64,000 bases of DNA from Chamaea fasciata (taxonomy: Eukaryota > Chordata > Aves > Passeriformes > Sylviidae): assembly GCA_029207755.1 (NCBI GenBank), contig JARCOQ010000002.1, positions 90,495,087 through 90,559,086 of the forward strand. Direction: 5' to 3'. Below are positions 1 to 57,000 of this stretch, one piece after another; the first letter of the stretch is position 1; the number at the start of each line of letters is the position of its first letter. Made by a program: the position numbers and the translations under genes. Under the pieces are notes generated by a model that saw only the letters and a program-made list of their open reading frames with translations, had not been told where the DNA came from and did not search any database.

Positions 1-1060
1 TGAGTTGCTCTTAAGGAGGAAAAGCAGTGGATGTAACATATTTTGAATTTAGCAAGGCATTTGACACTTGGACAATAAGGAAGCAGGGGCTGGCTAAACA
101 GACTATTAGTACAGTTGAAAACCGGTTGAACCACAGGATTCCAAAGTCCCTGATGGATGGTTGGCTTCTGTTAATCAGTAAACCACACTATGAACAGCAA
201 ACTGGGCTGGAAATTGTGGAATATCCCTGACAGTAGCTGGATGATGACAGGATATCATGAACAAACTACCAGGTGGTATAAAAATAGAGAATAGCTGAAA
301 TAATGAATGACAGAGTTTCAATCTAGAGGGACCTCTGCTGATTTGAGATGCAGGCTAAAGGATACTTTATGGAATTAAATAAGGAGAAGTGCAAAGATTT
401 ACACCTACAATGGAGTAGCAATCCAGCAACTGACTGGCAATGCAATGGCCCTGCTGAAAAGGAAGTTACAGTGGGGTTATGTGGACTCCAGGCTGAATAC
501 AAGTCTGTATTGTGTCCTCTCTATGCAGAAGGTAAACAGCACAGCAGCTGGGAGGAACATGGCCACTGAAGAAAGGGTTTTATTCCCATCTACTCAGCTA
601 CAGTGAGGTTGAACCTGGAACACCATGCTCGATTTTGGGCCTCTCAGTTCATGTGTGATGTGTGAAAAATAGGAAATGAACAGCGGCAGGCAACCAAGGT
701 GCTCAGCAGCCTATAGCTCTTCTGCAAAGAGGGGTGCAGTGCTTAGTCTGGTGAAGGGAAGGCTGAGGAACAATCTAGCAGCTGCCCACAAATATCTGAA
801 GAACTACAAAGATGAAGAACTGGATCAAATCCCTCTTCAACAACAAGAAATACTCTGCTTAGGTATTGTGAGAAGTTTTTCCACCGTGAAGACAGAAAAA
901 CACTGGAATAGGTTGCCCTGGAAGGTTATGGAATCTGGATCTTCAGAGACACTGAAAACATGAAAAAGACTAGACAAAGCCTTCAGCAAATTGATTTTAA
1001 TTAGCTCTGCACAGAGCAGTGAGTTGAACTGGATCATGTCCAATCTACCATTTTCTGTAT
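1..1060 (+). mobile_element. Old CR1 LINE, 3' part of ORF2 (edge of window)
   Basis: Translated pieces, interrupted by stops and shifts, follow CR1 reverse transcriptase and the region after it: FSKAFDT near 51-68, NKEKCKDLHL near 376-405, and HWNRLPWKVMES near 901-936, which resembles the CR1 C-terminal block. The order and spacing fit a colinear, decayed copy that is probably cut by the left edge of the window. There is no intact open frame, so it is inactive. Confidence 0.8.
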
Positions 1061-4000
1061 GAGCTCACCCAATATTACGTGACAGGGTATCCATGTGGGA
1101 AGTTGATCACACAAATAAGCTGTTGTGTGAAAAATTGTGAATGAAGACCACAGCCAGCCACATGACACAAATCAGTAGGAAGCTAGGCTAAGATAATGCA
1201 ATCAACTGTGAAAGGACAGAAAAATTAAAATAAACAGATTACTGGCCAAAAGATTCATTATTCTAAGTAATCATTTCACACTTCTAAAACTACTTACTGT
1301 GTGACCAAGTCTACTGAACACTAACTAGATAAAATTCAGAAAACCTTCAGCATTTTCATCTTTTACTTTGATGTGTAATAGGCTCATGCCATCATTCTAT
1401 TTTCTGTGCCCTATAAAAACTTGTGTAGTTAACACCAGACAGGAATCTGGATCAGAAACTACCAATCATGCTGTTCACCAGCTTGCTTCTTGCAGTTAAA
1501 TTTTACAATTTTCTGGTGTCATAAGCTCTCAGAGACCCTACTGTGAGTCTAAGTTTCTGCATACTGAACCGATTTGTCCATATTTGCAATAAAAGCTGCT
1601 AGATGAAATAAAGATTTTGAAACAACCTTTCCCTGTCTTTTAGGCTAGATAGAAAACACTGGTCTGCAACCAAACCCCTTATCCACCCATCTTATTGACT
1701 CAGAAAGTGAAGTCCCAGCACAGGGACAAGATCCATAAAGCTGCTACTTTAGCACAGAGAAAGGTAAGTGAAGCAATATGGGAAGGTGTAAATTACAAAA
1801 ATTCACACTGTCTTTTTAGCATTGAATGTCTCAAGATACTACTCATGTCTTCAGGCAATGAATCATTCTTTCCTAAGTCTGTAAACATCTAGTTTATTAA
1901 CAAGTATTTTCCTATGTTCTGCTCCCAGCCTATCCAAGAATTCCCTTCCTCCTCCTGTGACTCCATTTGTTGATTTTCCATGTTCCATTCAGCATTCTGC
2001 TCACCTATCTTCCTTCCTGTTGTTTTGCGCTTCTCATTCTGTTATTTCTTTTTACTTGGTCTCTGTCAACCAAGCTTAATTGCATTTAATGTACTCTGTA
2101 TCAAATGTCAAAATAAAGAAAATCACCCAGGAAATACATTTATTATATGGGTGAAGTAAGATGACATTTGCAATCTGCAATGACTTCTACAGTGCCTCCC
2201 TTTCTTCTTACCTTTCTTCTGTAGCTGGTTTCTAACTAGATGGTTTTTGCAACACCAGCCTTGATGTCCTATCCATAGTGGAACATCATACACACAAAGC
2301 AGTATTGCAAATTAATAACAATTGATAGGAGACAAATCTTTGGCATCTTAGTTTTGCTTACTAGAAAATGACCAGTGGAAGCATTTATGAAGTAGATCTC
2401 AGTAATCTGAAGTATACTTTTCCATCATCCTAGTACTATCTCACTACAGGAAGCAAATAGTTTCAAACTAATTTCAAAACACTGAGAAACATTTGGGGAG
2501 AAATTGTGTGTGGAGGCAAGCTTAATGGTACGTTCATTTTAGTCTGACAGGCATCATTGTATGGAAAAGATATTGACTTTGTTCATTTTTTACTGGTTTT
2601 GTGCTAATAGTGATTAGTTCATTTGTGGGGAAAAAGATTCAAATTTTTTGCTTCAGTACCTATTTTAACAATCTGGAACCTGACTTGTATCAGTACATAT
2701 CACTTATGGCATTAGTGTTACTGTCAACTCTTTTATGTTCTTTACTGCTTTCTACCTTTTCCCTGTTCAGTGATAACATATTTGTTGCAGTAGCAAACCT
2801 TTCAAACCTTAAAATTCTTCACTGACTTTTTCCAGATGAAAGCATAATTTTAAAACTGGGAAATAACTACCAACACCTATTAGCATTCACGTGTGTATAA
2901 ACTCACATAAGAGTCTCTGACTACTCCTGAACACTTGAAATTTTCAAGCCTTTAAATCTAAAATTGCAGCTCAGTATCTCTCAAGTCTTATACATAAACA
3001 CAGGCATGCATCCTCAATAAAGACAAATTTTCAAACGCAGACACTCAAGACTCAGAATGTCTCCTTAAGCAACACATTATCTTCAAGTGTTAACATGGGT
3101 ATCTAGCTGTAGACTTCAACATTTGAAATTTGAGAATTAGGTATTAATCTGGCTTTAGAGCCTTAGAATTAGATTGAATGTGTGCAATGGAAGACAACTA
3201 GAATTTCAGAAAGGAATTGAGTCAGAATATTTGCAACACAAACTGTTTACAAGATTAGTACAGGTATGATAAATCTAATTTTCAGCACCATAAGTATATG
3301 GTGATGAACAGTTTTGGACATCTAACAGAGAGCATAATGGTACCAAAAAAAGCTGTAGAGTAGTGTACAGTTCTGTCTAGCGGGAGTTCATTCTGTCCTT
3401 AGATAAAATGCTTTTTAACAAGTGTTCTCTCCCACACCAGAAGTTCATTTCCCTGACAGATGTCAAAGGTGGTTTTTAATGATATCTGAACACTGCATTT
3501 CTAGCAAATGTGTATGTTGCATGCAGGCAACAAAATTGTGTAGAGTTTATTTTCTGTCTCACTCTGAGGATGTTTTCTAAGCCCATTAAAGCACATTATA
3601 GCATAAACTGTAAAAAAAATTCTATAGCAGAGAATCAGCAACAAAATGTAGGTTACAGAAAAACATACAACAGAATAACAAAATGCAAGGAAGCAAAAAG
3701 CTTTTTTAAAGTTCATGGTTCTTTACCACACCTCATATTCCTCAATATCCTTTGTATAAAGTTCCTTTTAAGTGCTTATAGAGTAGCTATAAAGAACATT
3801 TCTAACTATAGGCTTAAATGATATTTTACTGCTCTTTAACAGTTTAATTTAAGAACAGTGAAAGATGAAATGGATATCATGACAAATCCACAATAGTCTT
3901 ACCATGTGAGTGCTGGTTGTCATTAGCTGAGGATAGGAAGAGAAGCAAGTAGCAAAAAGAAAAAAAGCACACAAATAAAACAGACCAAAATATCAATGGA

Positions 4001-4481
4001 TAAAATAAATAAAATGCAAAAGTTTATAAAATTTGCATTCACGTGACTGCAAAGCAAGTAGAGATAGATTATTTTAAGCTGCTATATGTCAAAAATAATT
4101 AAACTATTAAAAAGCTTGTTATATTTAAGATCTTTTATGATCATTCATAACTACTCTACCTAGAGTCTTTTGATATGTCAAACAGATATTCATTAGATGA
4201 ATGTTAAGGATGAAACTGAAAAGTTACTGTATAAATTCAGAAATAATTTATGCTATATATTTTTCCTAGTTAGTATTCAATTCTATGGTTCTGTTTACTA
4301 ATGCACAATATGTTTCATTGCATAGTTCAGATTTTGTTAAACAGATAACCCATCTATCTCACTGTAACTCATAAAAAGTTATCATCTTGCATGAAATATT
4401 GAAGAAAAAAATTACAACTATGTTCATTTCGCAATTGGCATTAAAAAAAATTACCATTGACTGATGAAATCCAACACTAAC
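1061..4481 (-). other. ATP11A intron 25 (part), no gene seen
   Basis: AT-rich intronic sequence between exon 25 and the left edge, beyond the CR1 copy. Short open frames on both strands (for example near 3500-3820) look like chance. I see no further exon of ATP11A. Confidence 0.8.
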
Positions 4482-46436
<41,955 letters not shown>

Positions 46437-49400
46437 CTGTGGGGGAAATAAAGAGTTATGCTGTCAGTTCACTCAGTATTTCTGCAGTAACATGAGTCAC
46501 ACACTGAATTAACTAATCACATGCCTGACCATCAACACAGCCACCAGCACATGACCCCTCGCTTTTCTGTATCAGCTCAAGATCACCAAAACACCTAAAG
46601 CCAAGTCAAATGTCAAAACTCTGCCTTAACTGCACTTCCCTTTCCCATAACACAATGAAAGAGCATCCATGAAAATCACTATTCTGACCTTTTTGTTTAT
46701 AACTGAAAAAAGGGCAAACGGTTTAAGACTCTCAGTCAAATTAGGTATTTACTAAGTATTTATGTTTGTTACTCTTTTCACCACTGAAAAATCTGTGCTA
46801 ATTATTATGTTTTAATATATGACAAATACTTTGCATTTTTGAGACTAGTCAGCCATAACTCAGAACTTCATTTGCAGAAAAGTGAAACTCTGTTCTCCTG
46901 AAATACTAATAGTAATCATTTCTCCACACATGAACAAGCTTAGAGACTCCTAGGTTGCCAGGAAAACATCTCAGCTTCTCAACTCAGAGCACTTCCTCTT
47001 CTGTGAAAGCTGTGGAAAAAAAAGCAGTTGTGCCAAATTTTCACATTCACATCATCAAACTCCACAACACACACAGCTTCCCCAAAATTAGTATTTCTGT
47101 GTTCTATTAACTTCAAAAGAAAGTACAAATCACTGTAGAAAAGTATTCACACAAAACCAAAATAACCATTTTTTTTAAATTTAGAAGTTAATTTTTGGGG
47201 GGGGACATGGATTATAAAATGACCATCCCTTAGGCAACAGTCTAATTCACATCTACCTTATGAAAAACATTTTTGAAGCACAGAACACATTCCTAACACT
47301 TGGACAAGCCCAGGCATCAGCAACTTTAACATCATCATACAGTCAAACCTGGAGTAATTTAAATACGTCATAATTTAAACTCAAAACCTCTGCTTTATGT
47401 TGCACTGATGCATTTACACATACTTGAATTAAGCATACTAGAGGGAAGCTTCTTTTCTGCATCTTCAACAGCTACATTTACTTAGTACATTAAATATGTC
47501 CTGAAGGTGCTCCTGAGCACTGGTGCCTGTGTGCCTCTATGGGTGAACTGTCAGACTGACACTGAGCAAACCAGCCCAAACAAATAGTGTGACTTTGGTC
47601 ATTTACACAGCCAAAGCACCATTCCCCAAAGCAGCTGGATGTACCTACCTGCGCAGTTCTGGACAGAATTTAATCATACAGGCATGGCGCCTTCTTTTCC
47701 AGTTAGTCTTAATGTCAATAGTCATAGGTCAAATTACTTTACTAGTACACATTGGCTAGTAAGCCTAAAACAAAATTTAGTTCTCAAACTTAAAAAACAT
47801 TCACCCTAGCATTTTCTTCATCAATTCCCATCTATGTGATTTTTCCACCGCCCTTAAGCACAACACAGCCAAAGATCACTTTCCACATAATTTATTGGGA
47901 ATAGATGTATAAAATCTTGCAATGCTCGGCAGATTTGGAGCAGTTAAGTTAATAAAACAATTATCTCTGTGATGTGCATGACTTTCTTGAGGTTGGAGAG
48001 AACATCAAAAATATAAAATGAAAACCTATTGGACTCAGACTATTAACCACAAATAGCTGAGCAGCAGTCATCAAGTAAAATGTAAAGTGAAGTAGAAGGA
48101 TTAAAGAAATGCGACTCCTGCCATCCCAGAAGTAGATACTAGAAGCAGACACAAAGGATCCAAAATCATTACTTGATTCCTACTCCCTTACCACCAAGTG
48201 GACTTGTCAAAAAGCAAAGTGTCATTCAGCCAGCCCATTTCTGAAGGCCAGGTAACATTCTCTGAGCAGGCCAAAACATTTTGGAAGGAAGGAAAGCATG
48301 ACAATATTTCCATATTCCTCCTTACTTCTATGGCAATAACTAAACACGGTATCTTTCACCACTTTATCAGCATACAATACTTTTTTTATCTTGTCAGTGT
48401 ACTAAAGGTACACAAATTATCTACTGACACACTACTTAATACTCCTAGAAATGCAAGGAAATGTGAGATATTCCTGTATAATACATCAAATTGTACAACA
48501 TTTTTTTAGTTTTTTTTTCATTAGGAAGGGCATTCCAGACATAAAAGCAACACAGAGATTACTCCTGGTAAGTGAAGTGCCTAAGTTCAGAGTTGATTGC
48601 ATAAAGGGCTAATGGGAATGCCACACAAACTTCGAAAACCAAGAAGAAATCCCTCAGCTTCTACTTTCCTCTACAGATACCCAGATTGACAATTTATCTC
48701 ACAATTATTATGAGCCAGTCCAACACAGCTTGACAACGCTCTTAGCCCGAAAAAGCACTTTTTAAAGTTTCACTGAGTCTTTATCATGACTCAGTTAAAA
48801 CAGGCCTCTCAAATTACCTATGAACCTGGGAAGACAGAGCTCTAAGCAGCGCCCTCCTGCATTACTGCCAGTATTTACAGGTCTGATAGTCCTGGAGGAC
48901 TGTGTCAACACTAAGTAAACCAACCATTATGGAATTTGTATCTCTAAAGCAAGGCATTACTTAAAGTATCAATATAAAATAAAGACAATCTCTTCTATTA
49001 ACTCAGTTTCATCTGGTTTTATCACAAATTGATAAATTTATCACATATATATAAAACATATCTAACTAGCTATCTGCTAGCACAGGATATTTTTTATTTC
49101 TCACTATGTTAATAGGTTCTAGAAAACAAATGCACTTTACCAACCTAATTCAACAACTTCAAACCTCCAAACCACTCACAGTCCAAGTGTAAAAAACTAA
49201 GCATGGAAGAGAGTAAGGCTCTCTTTGCCAATGAGGTAGAAGTGCAATGTAAAGTCACATGCACTGTTCAACATGGCAACAAGGCCACTCACTTGTGTAA
49301 AGCAGAAAAAGATACTTCTAGAAAAACAGCACTGTAACTCAGGACATGGGCCACGTAGGGAAATCAAACTACAGCAACTGAATGTCCTGTAATGCCAACC

Positions 49401-51512
49401 TCCAAAGCCAAACACCCTGATCTGACAGTTCTTTTTGTGTTCTGCTATTACAACTTACAGAATGACAGCAGAGTCACTGATAAAAGCAATTTAATACCCC
49501 TGCCAGAACAATGAACTATATCCACTTTTTTTTTAAGTTCCATTGCTTATGCCCATTAAGACTTTGTCCAAGAAACCATAAATATACCTTAGCATTATCT
49601 GCTTCTATTTATAGTGTAAAGCTCAGTTTACTGAGACCTAGTTTTATTGGCACATCAATGAAATGTTACATACCTTTTACTCTTTCAAGCAGCGTCAGCA
49701 ACCATGAAAGCAAAGACCAGCAAATGACTAAGGCACAGAGACAGAGACAGTTAACAGGATTTTTACCTTAGGAGTTTAAGTAGTTCTGCAGCTTATTTTT
49801 TTCTGATCAAAAAAATAAAACTGAAACTACCTGAGATTCATCTTCACGCTACTCTGGTAATTTTTACCTGGATTTAATTTAAACAAATGTATTTTCTGAA
49901 AAGATAAGGGGCTTGGTATTCAATGGGTGACAGCAAAAGGACGATAGGAAGATGCTAGTGGTAATTGCTGGAAAAGTAACTGACTTTGAAAGATTCCAAG
50001 TCTTTGCACACATTTTTAGTAAAGAGATTTAATGTATGATTTTGAAATCAGTGGAAATACTGAATGACATTTCCTGACTCTCCACTTGAACTATGAATTC
50101 CATCATAATTACCAGCAACAATCTTCAATTCAATATTATATTTTCTGTCCAAATAATATAAATACAAACACTACCCAAATAAGTTAATATGCACTAAGTA
50201 CAGCTGAAAACAATCAATCTGCCCTGGCCAGGCCCTAAGTACATTCCATTGAACAGTACTCTCTTCCATTATTTTCGAAATGCTTCTTGATTAAAAGGGA
50301 CAGTGTACTCTAACCACAGATTTGACAGCAACAAATTCTCAGCACCAGCTATAGCCTTGTTCACCCAGGCTGTGACTCCATTCCTCCACACAGAAGTACT
50401 TTACACCAACAGAGGCTGGCTTTCCTAACAGCCTGATGTTTTACTGAATCACGACTATTTGATGTCAATTAAGCAATTAGCACCACTGTTATAACTGCAC
50501 ATTGAACACACAGCTGCTCAACCACTTTGGAGTTTTAGGATAGCAGACACTGACAAGCCATTATCACTCAGAATCTCCAGGATGAACTAATAGTGCACAG
50601 TGTGAAAAAAAAATTCACGCATTACAACAGCTCTGCACTAAAGCCTCTCGACTTCCAATTTTTCATTCAATGAAGAGAAACAACTTGAATATCTCAAAGC
50701 TGCAATTCATTAAAGAGAAGAGAAAAAAAAAGAAGTTGTTCTCCTTTCTAAGACTGTAAGGAAACCGTCTTTATCATGCACTATTTACCAAACCATGAGA
50801 TTATATAATCTCATTTTTGTCTTCATTTGTCAAATGTACTGAGTACCTGCTTTTTTACACTTGACACCACTCTGCAGGAGTAGGCGCAGCCATCTCCCTC
50901 TGCAAACATGGGCACAGAATGCAGATTTTTTTACCTCATCTTTCCAAATCCAGTCCTTTTAAGGGTAGAGTTGATCTATAATCAAAAATCCACCTAAAGA
51001 AATAATAATTTTTAAATCTACATTTCCTAAAATTGCTAACCAGTAAAATAGATTAAGCCTTTAAATAGTCCAATTTTGCAAAAAAAAAAAAAAATCTCTA
51101 ATTTGTATGTATGTATTTGTGGAGGTAAAGGGTGAAAATACCATCCATTTAAAGGATCTTAGTTAGATTTCAAATGATAGACCAACTCAAATACCAATAG
51201 AGAGTGCATTTAAGCTTTACATTTTGTTCACAGCATTATGCCAGCCCTTCATATGAATTTGCCAAGAATGAAGAGGACAACTTTGAAAGCTGTTCAGATT
51301 GTCATGTTTCGTATGAATATAGAAGAGCACAGATAAAGGAATTCATGTAGTTATCAGATAAATACCCTGTCAGGTTTAATATTCTGAAAAAGTACTACCT
51401 CAATATGAGACATTGTAAACAGAAAGTAAATTACTTCATTCACCTACGAGTCATGGACATATGCCATTAAATAACTACTTTAATGGAATAACAAAATGCA
51501 TCTCTTCAGAGG

Positions 51513-51623
51513 CAACCACAAAAAAACCCCAAAAAACAAAAACCAACCAAACAAAACCAACCACAAACCAAAAAAACAAACCCCAAAAGCACAAAAAAAC
51601 AATCAAAAAAAAAAAAAAAACCC
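51513..51623 (+). repeat. A/C-only low-complexity tract
   Basis: From 51513 to 51588 the plus strand has only A and C, in irregular (CAAA)n and (AACC)n patterns. After one G and one T the tract continues to a run of 16 A. The lysine-rich open frame over it (51461-51661) is a composition artefact. Confidence 0.95.
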
Positions 51624-54053
51624 AGAACAACTCTCTCCCAGAAACTTCTATGACTAATTAACACATTTGCTATGGGTCACCCACAATGGGATCTGTTGCC
51701 ACAGAATATTACCACATTTCATTTCAGCAAATGAATTTTAAATCACTGGATGATGATTTTTGTCAGAAGTAACATTTGAAATCAAAACTCTCCCCAATCA
51801 ATTGCCTAAAAATCACAGAATATTGGATGTAAGTGTATGCAGAGGGAAAAAAAAAAGATATTAATATTCTTTAACTGCAAGTAGATTATTTTATTTATGA
51901 CTCTCTGGGAAAAGATGCAAAAAAAGAAACAAAAGCAGGTACACCTTAACTACAGAAAATGGTGCCAGGCCCACAAGTTTCCCAACCAAGCCATATTTTC
52001 TACTAGTTGGTGCATCCTGATTTTCTGATTCTTCTTTCCACCTCTTGCAAAGGTCTTCTGCATGCAGACAGAAGGGGAAAAGGATTTATAGCAATAGACT
52101 GAAATAAGTTTTTGTGACATTTGTGAAGAGGAAATGGAAAAGTATGATGATGAAATGATGCGAAGTTCTGTAATTCACAGCTGTTAGAATAAACATTGTC
52201 ACAACAGCAAATGTTCTAGTTTCTGTAAAATACCTAACACTACTATATGTGTCCTTAATATAAATTCTATTTCAGCCTTCCAGTTCATGCCTCCTTGAGC
52301 ACTGTACTTAAGAGTAAAACATTCCTGAAGCTATCCTAATAAAACTAGATTCCAGTTGTGTCACAAGAGCTGGCAATGGGACACTGCAATATAGCACTTT
52401 GAAGACAGTCTAATTCTCCTTTCTGATTTCCACTTTGGAACATAATTTTTAGCTGAATTCCCCATACTCTGTACTTTGAATGGTTGAATAATTTGACCTC
52501 CTGGATGACAAAGCCAGTGATCTGTGCTCCTCCCAAAAAGCGTTACAATAATTCTTTATTTCACGTACATAAAAGTTCACCTCAGTTATTCACAGAAGAT
52601 GGAGATATTTTCTAAGCAGTCAATTTGAATTCCAAATACGGCTGACACAGTGGCCCATTAGGTATAGCTATTTCTGATGTCTGTGCTTTCTCTTCAGGCA
52701 AATCTTTAGTTTCCCTGTTTATTTCCTATTGTTACTGAGTACTAACAATAAAAGTGACAGAGATAATAGTCTCCTATTCTACATATGTAATCTTCATCTA
52801 TTTTCATGGAAACACTGCAATGACCGTAAGAAAATAGATCTGTGATGTATGTGAATTACTGGGCATCTGGAAAAATGCTTTTGCTACACTTTTCCTTCCT
52901 CTCAATGTACCAGTTCTGACACATTTTGGCCCCTGTTGCCAGTGGGACACAGGGACACCGTGTGCCTCCTGCTTCTCTGCTCAGGTCCAGTCAAGGACTC
53001 CTCTACATGGAAATCCTTTCAAGAGTCTCACTTGCAATTAGAAAGGCAAATGAGAAAAAAAACTACACTGCAAAGTGCAGTAGTAAGAGAAACTAGAAGG
53101 GAAATTGTCACATAAGACACAGTATATTTGACAGTGTTAGTACTTAAATTAATTAAAAATCAAGTTTATTTCTACATAGCTCCAGACCAAAAGGAGTACC
53201 GAAATTCAGGTTTGCAGAGGAAATTTACCGCTTCCTTATGTGCCAAGAAGATCAGTAAAAGAAAAGCAATTCCATTAAGGCAACTAAAGGCCACTAAGGT
53301 CTATATGCAGTGCCAGTCACTCAGAGTACCTACAAAGATATTTCCAAGAGAGTTGTATAGGTATTTCAGAATGCAGAGATTTTTTTTTATTCTTAGTTGC
53401 CAACAACTATTTCTGTTTGCAGTAATCCAAGAAGAAAAAAATCTAAAGCTATCAAAATTTTCAGGGCAGAAAATGGAATTTTTTTAAAGTTATATTTACA
53501 GATCCTAAAGAAACAGAAGGATGGAGGAAAGCAAGCAGGAGACTGTTTTCATTCATTCAAAAATAAGTAATAAACCCACAGATATGCCACACTAGCTGTT
53601 TTCTTTTAAATTAGCATTATTATTAAATTAAGAAAAATCAAGCAAGCATACCTGTTGTGAATCTTTTCCAAGGAACAACACAATGCATATGGAGACAGTA
53701 TGCACTGGCAAGATTTACGAGATCAGATGCAACCAAATCCATTCCTACACGGTATTCTTATAGGAGCTTCAGATTATTCAAAAGGGAATGCATTCTAAAA
53801 ATATGCTTTATATTTAGAACAGTAAATTACTCTACCATTAGACATGATCAGAACTGGCAAGACTGACACCACCTTCCACTAGGATTTTAGCAAAGAAAAG
53901 GGGAAGAGTCAAATTTCCCTTCTGAATTCTAGGACAAAGAAAATTAAAATATATGGACTTCTGTATTTTTCTTTATACTTAGTACAAGGGCTGTGAAAAT
54001 GCCTCATCTACATGTTTGCTGGTCTTTAAATTGTTCAAGTTCAAGTAACCTAC

Positions 54054-54073
54054 GGGGGGGGGGGGGGGGGGGG
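54054..54073 (+). repeat. Poly-G homopolymer (20 G)
   Basis: A run of 20 consecutive G stands on the plus strand, thus poly-C in the sense of ATP11A intron 1. Such runs can form four-stranded structures and are also prone to assembly error. Confidence 0.95.
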
Positions 54074-57000
54074 AAAGGATAGTTAACTATTGCACTCTGC
54101 AGCCTATTGACACAGCCAAGCAGCAGACCTTTATTCCTACTTTTACTACAAAAAACACCTTGCCCCATCGTTAACCCTTGTCATCACATTTAAATATGTA
54201 AAACAAGTTCACTGACAAGCAGCAACTACTCACTATCCTAACGGTCAGTGCCTGTTAGACTTCAAAAGGATTTTCATTCCTAAGTGGATACAGATCTAGT
54301 GAAGCTATGACTCTAGCAGACAGAAGGTGGGGCATCCTTCTTGTGTTATATGAAGATACTACAAAACCAACAGCTTGTAAAATGCTGGTCTTGCAGGCCA
54401 CCAAGTCAGCGACCAAAGAATGTCCTAATACTATTACACAAACTGTTCCATCCATAATAATCTAAAGCTACTTACCTACTTGTACTGGAGAATCACCAAA
54501 ATATTTACTGTAAACTCATATCTCTATATACCTTTACATATCTAGTTATTTATACTTACTTGATAGTGAACTACAGTTTCTTAAAGAACTCTAACGCCTT
54601 TTAGTGGTTGTTTTTGCTACACAAAGATTACTTTTAAAAAAGTCTCCAGCATACATCTGTAGCTTTGCTACCACACATACTTGAGGTCAGGCTGAAAACC
54701 TTATCAGAAGTAAATAATCCAAGATAAAATTGAGAGAGAAAAACTATCACGTGGGTGCTACTGAATGCTGTACTACTAAAGCAATTGCTACCTGTTAGTT
54801 TTCCACACCTATAAGGAGAAACCTAAATCCTCAGTAAAATTGGCAGGTGTCACATTTTGGCAATTTTTCAAATTAAGATCTTGCTCATGTAGGCTGGTCC
54901 TGAACTTACTCCCCCCTAAGGCCAAGACAATATTAGTCTTCAGACCTATGCACAAAAGTAGAAGGGTATCGTACAAGTACCAAGCTCCCCCTGCATTACT
55001 GGTAAATTTATCAACAGCCTGGTATAAGTCAAGATGACAATACTAATAGCCAAATTTCCTTCTATTAGCATTTATATTTTGCCATACTCCCTGCACTGTA
55101 ACATGCAAATTCTCTCTTATATGCAACTGGTTTTGAGTGCTAGTTGAAGAGTCACAACATAACCCCTGCATCCCTACACTTCATCTTGAAGAAATCTTGT
55201 AGTTCACAAATAACTTGGCTGTTTAGAATAATGGACTAATTATGGAGCATTAGAAGCTACCTAGCATTTTCCTTCAGCTCCATGCCTTTTGTTGCACATC
55301 AGCACCAAATCTGATATTATGCAAATTCAGCTTGGTGAACACAGACACTTTGATAGAAGGAAGGACCCTAATTACAGATGGCTATAAGGTTAATGAAGCA
55401 TTTATCTGGAGCTATTTGAAAAACTTTCAACACACTTCTAACTCTTACATATACAATAATATTCAAGTACAGTTCTGCAACATTCAAGGAATATAAAATT
55501 TTAAGCTATTACTACTTCCTGCCCTGCAAAGCAATGCCACGTGTTGAAGCATTTCAGGGGAAAAAGCCATATGTTGATTCAGGTAAAAGGTCACAAACTG
55601 TATTTTACAGTTTTACCTACTAACACATGGGTGTTGCTGATTAAATGCCACATTCAATCCTCACGTATAATAGTGAAGATCTTTAAAATTTTCCAAAAAC
55701 AGCAGGCATCAGGATCATAAATCTGAGTTCAGATAAAGTCTACACTGATGAAAGACAAGAATTTTAAACTTATACAATGACATAAAGGACATTCAATAGC
55801 TTTGAGTGTTCACGTCAGGAGTATGAGTAAATCTACTCATGATGCATAAGAAGTTTATACCAGTAACCACAAGATTTTAGAATCCCTTTTGTTTTCACTG
55901 CACTTAAGAAATGTGAATTCCATTAAGATTAAACATTACCATTCTTTGGATGCAGTGAACTTTTTAATATTTACTTTTACTCTCAAAGAACAGATTTAAA
56001 GATTTGCAACTGAACAATCTGAGGTACAATAAATATTTCACAACTTTGTACTTTTACAAATATCAAAAGACTTCAAGAACTTCTACAGTAATCAGTCAAA
56101 TATTTACAAAAAATAAACTTTACCAGCATTTGCTATTAGCTGTGCTTTAAAATTGAGATATTCATACAAAATCACTATTTTACATTAGAGGTATTTCCTT
56201 TGTCATATACAGTCACATACAGAATAAGATATGTAACATTTTTAAAAACTCATTACAATACAAGATATTGGCTGCTTAGTTAGAAGCTAAACACCAATTG
56301 CTAGTCAAAAATAAAAAAGCTAGAAAGTCCTGAACACCTGTTAATACAAATAATTAAATCATAAACTCTAGAAATCAAAATAGTCAATGTTTAGCATCTA
56401 AAACAGTGAAAATGAAGGTTTTAAGTAAACTCTTTGGGAACTGAAGTCAGAGAAATTCCAGTATCTAACTAATCCCTGAACATGCAGGACACCAGAACAC
56501 AAGGACAGACTTTTCAGTTTTTATCATCTTAAACAGTTCCGTGAAGACACTGTGAATTTTGAACCAAGACATCATTAATAATTCAGAGGAAACTTCTGAT
56601 ACAGCAAAGGTGAGGAATGCTTAAATAAAACACTTTCTCAAAATATAGTCAGTCACCTGCAAAGTACTACAAGTTGATCTACAAAGAACAGCCAACCTGA
56701 GTAAACATTTCATACTTGTAAATTACTACTAATAAATCATTAATAATAGCCAGAGAAGTCAATGTCAGCATGGTACGCCCAACACATCTAAGACAAGCTC
56801 CAGTATAATAAGTATGGTATGAAAGACCATCTCTGGGTCAAAAGCAAGGATGGTTCAAACTGTTTTATTTTAGCAGAACTGTAGCTACCTCCCATTTTAA
56901 AATGTTACTGTGAGATTTGTATCAGTATAATTATACAATATGGGGGATGTTATTTTAAGCTTTAGGTGATCCATATGCCTCCTTTTATTTATATGTGGAA

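Noticed and set aside
51461..51661. Lys/Thr/Gln-rich small protein
   Set aside because: It is the translation of an A/C low-complexity tract.
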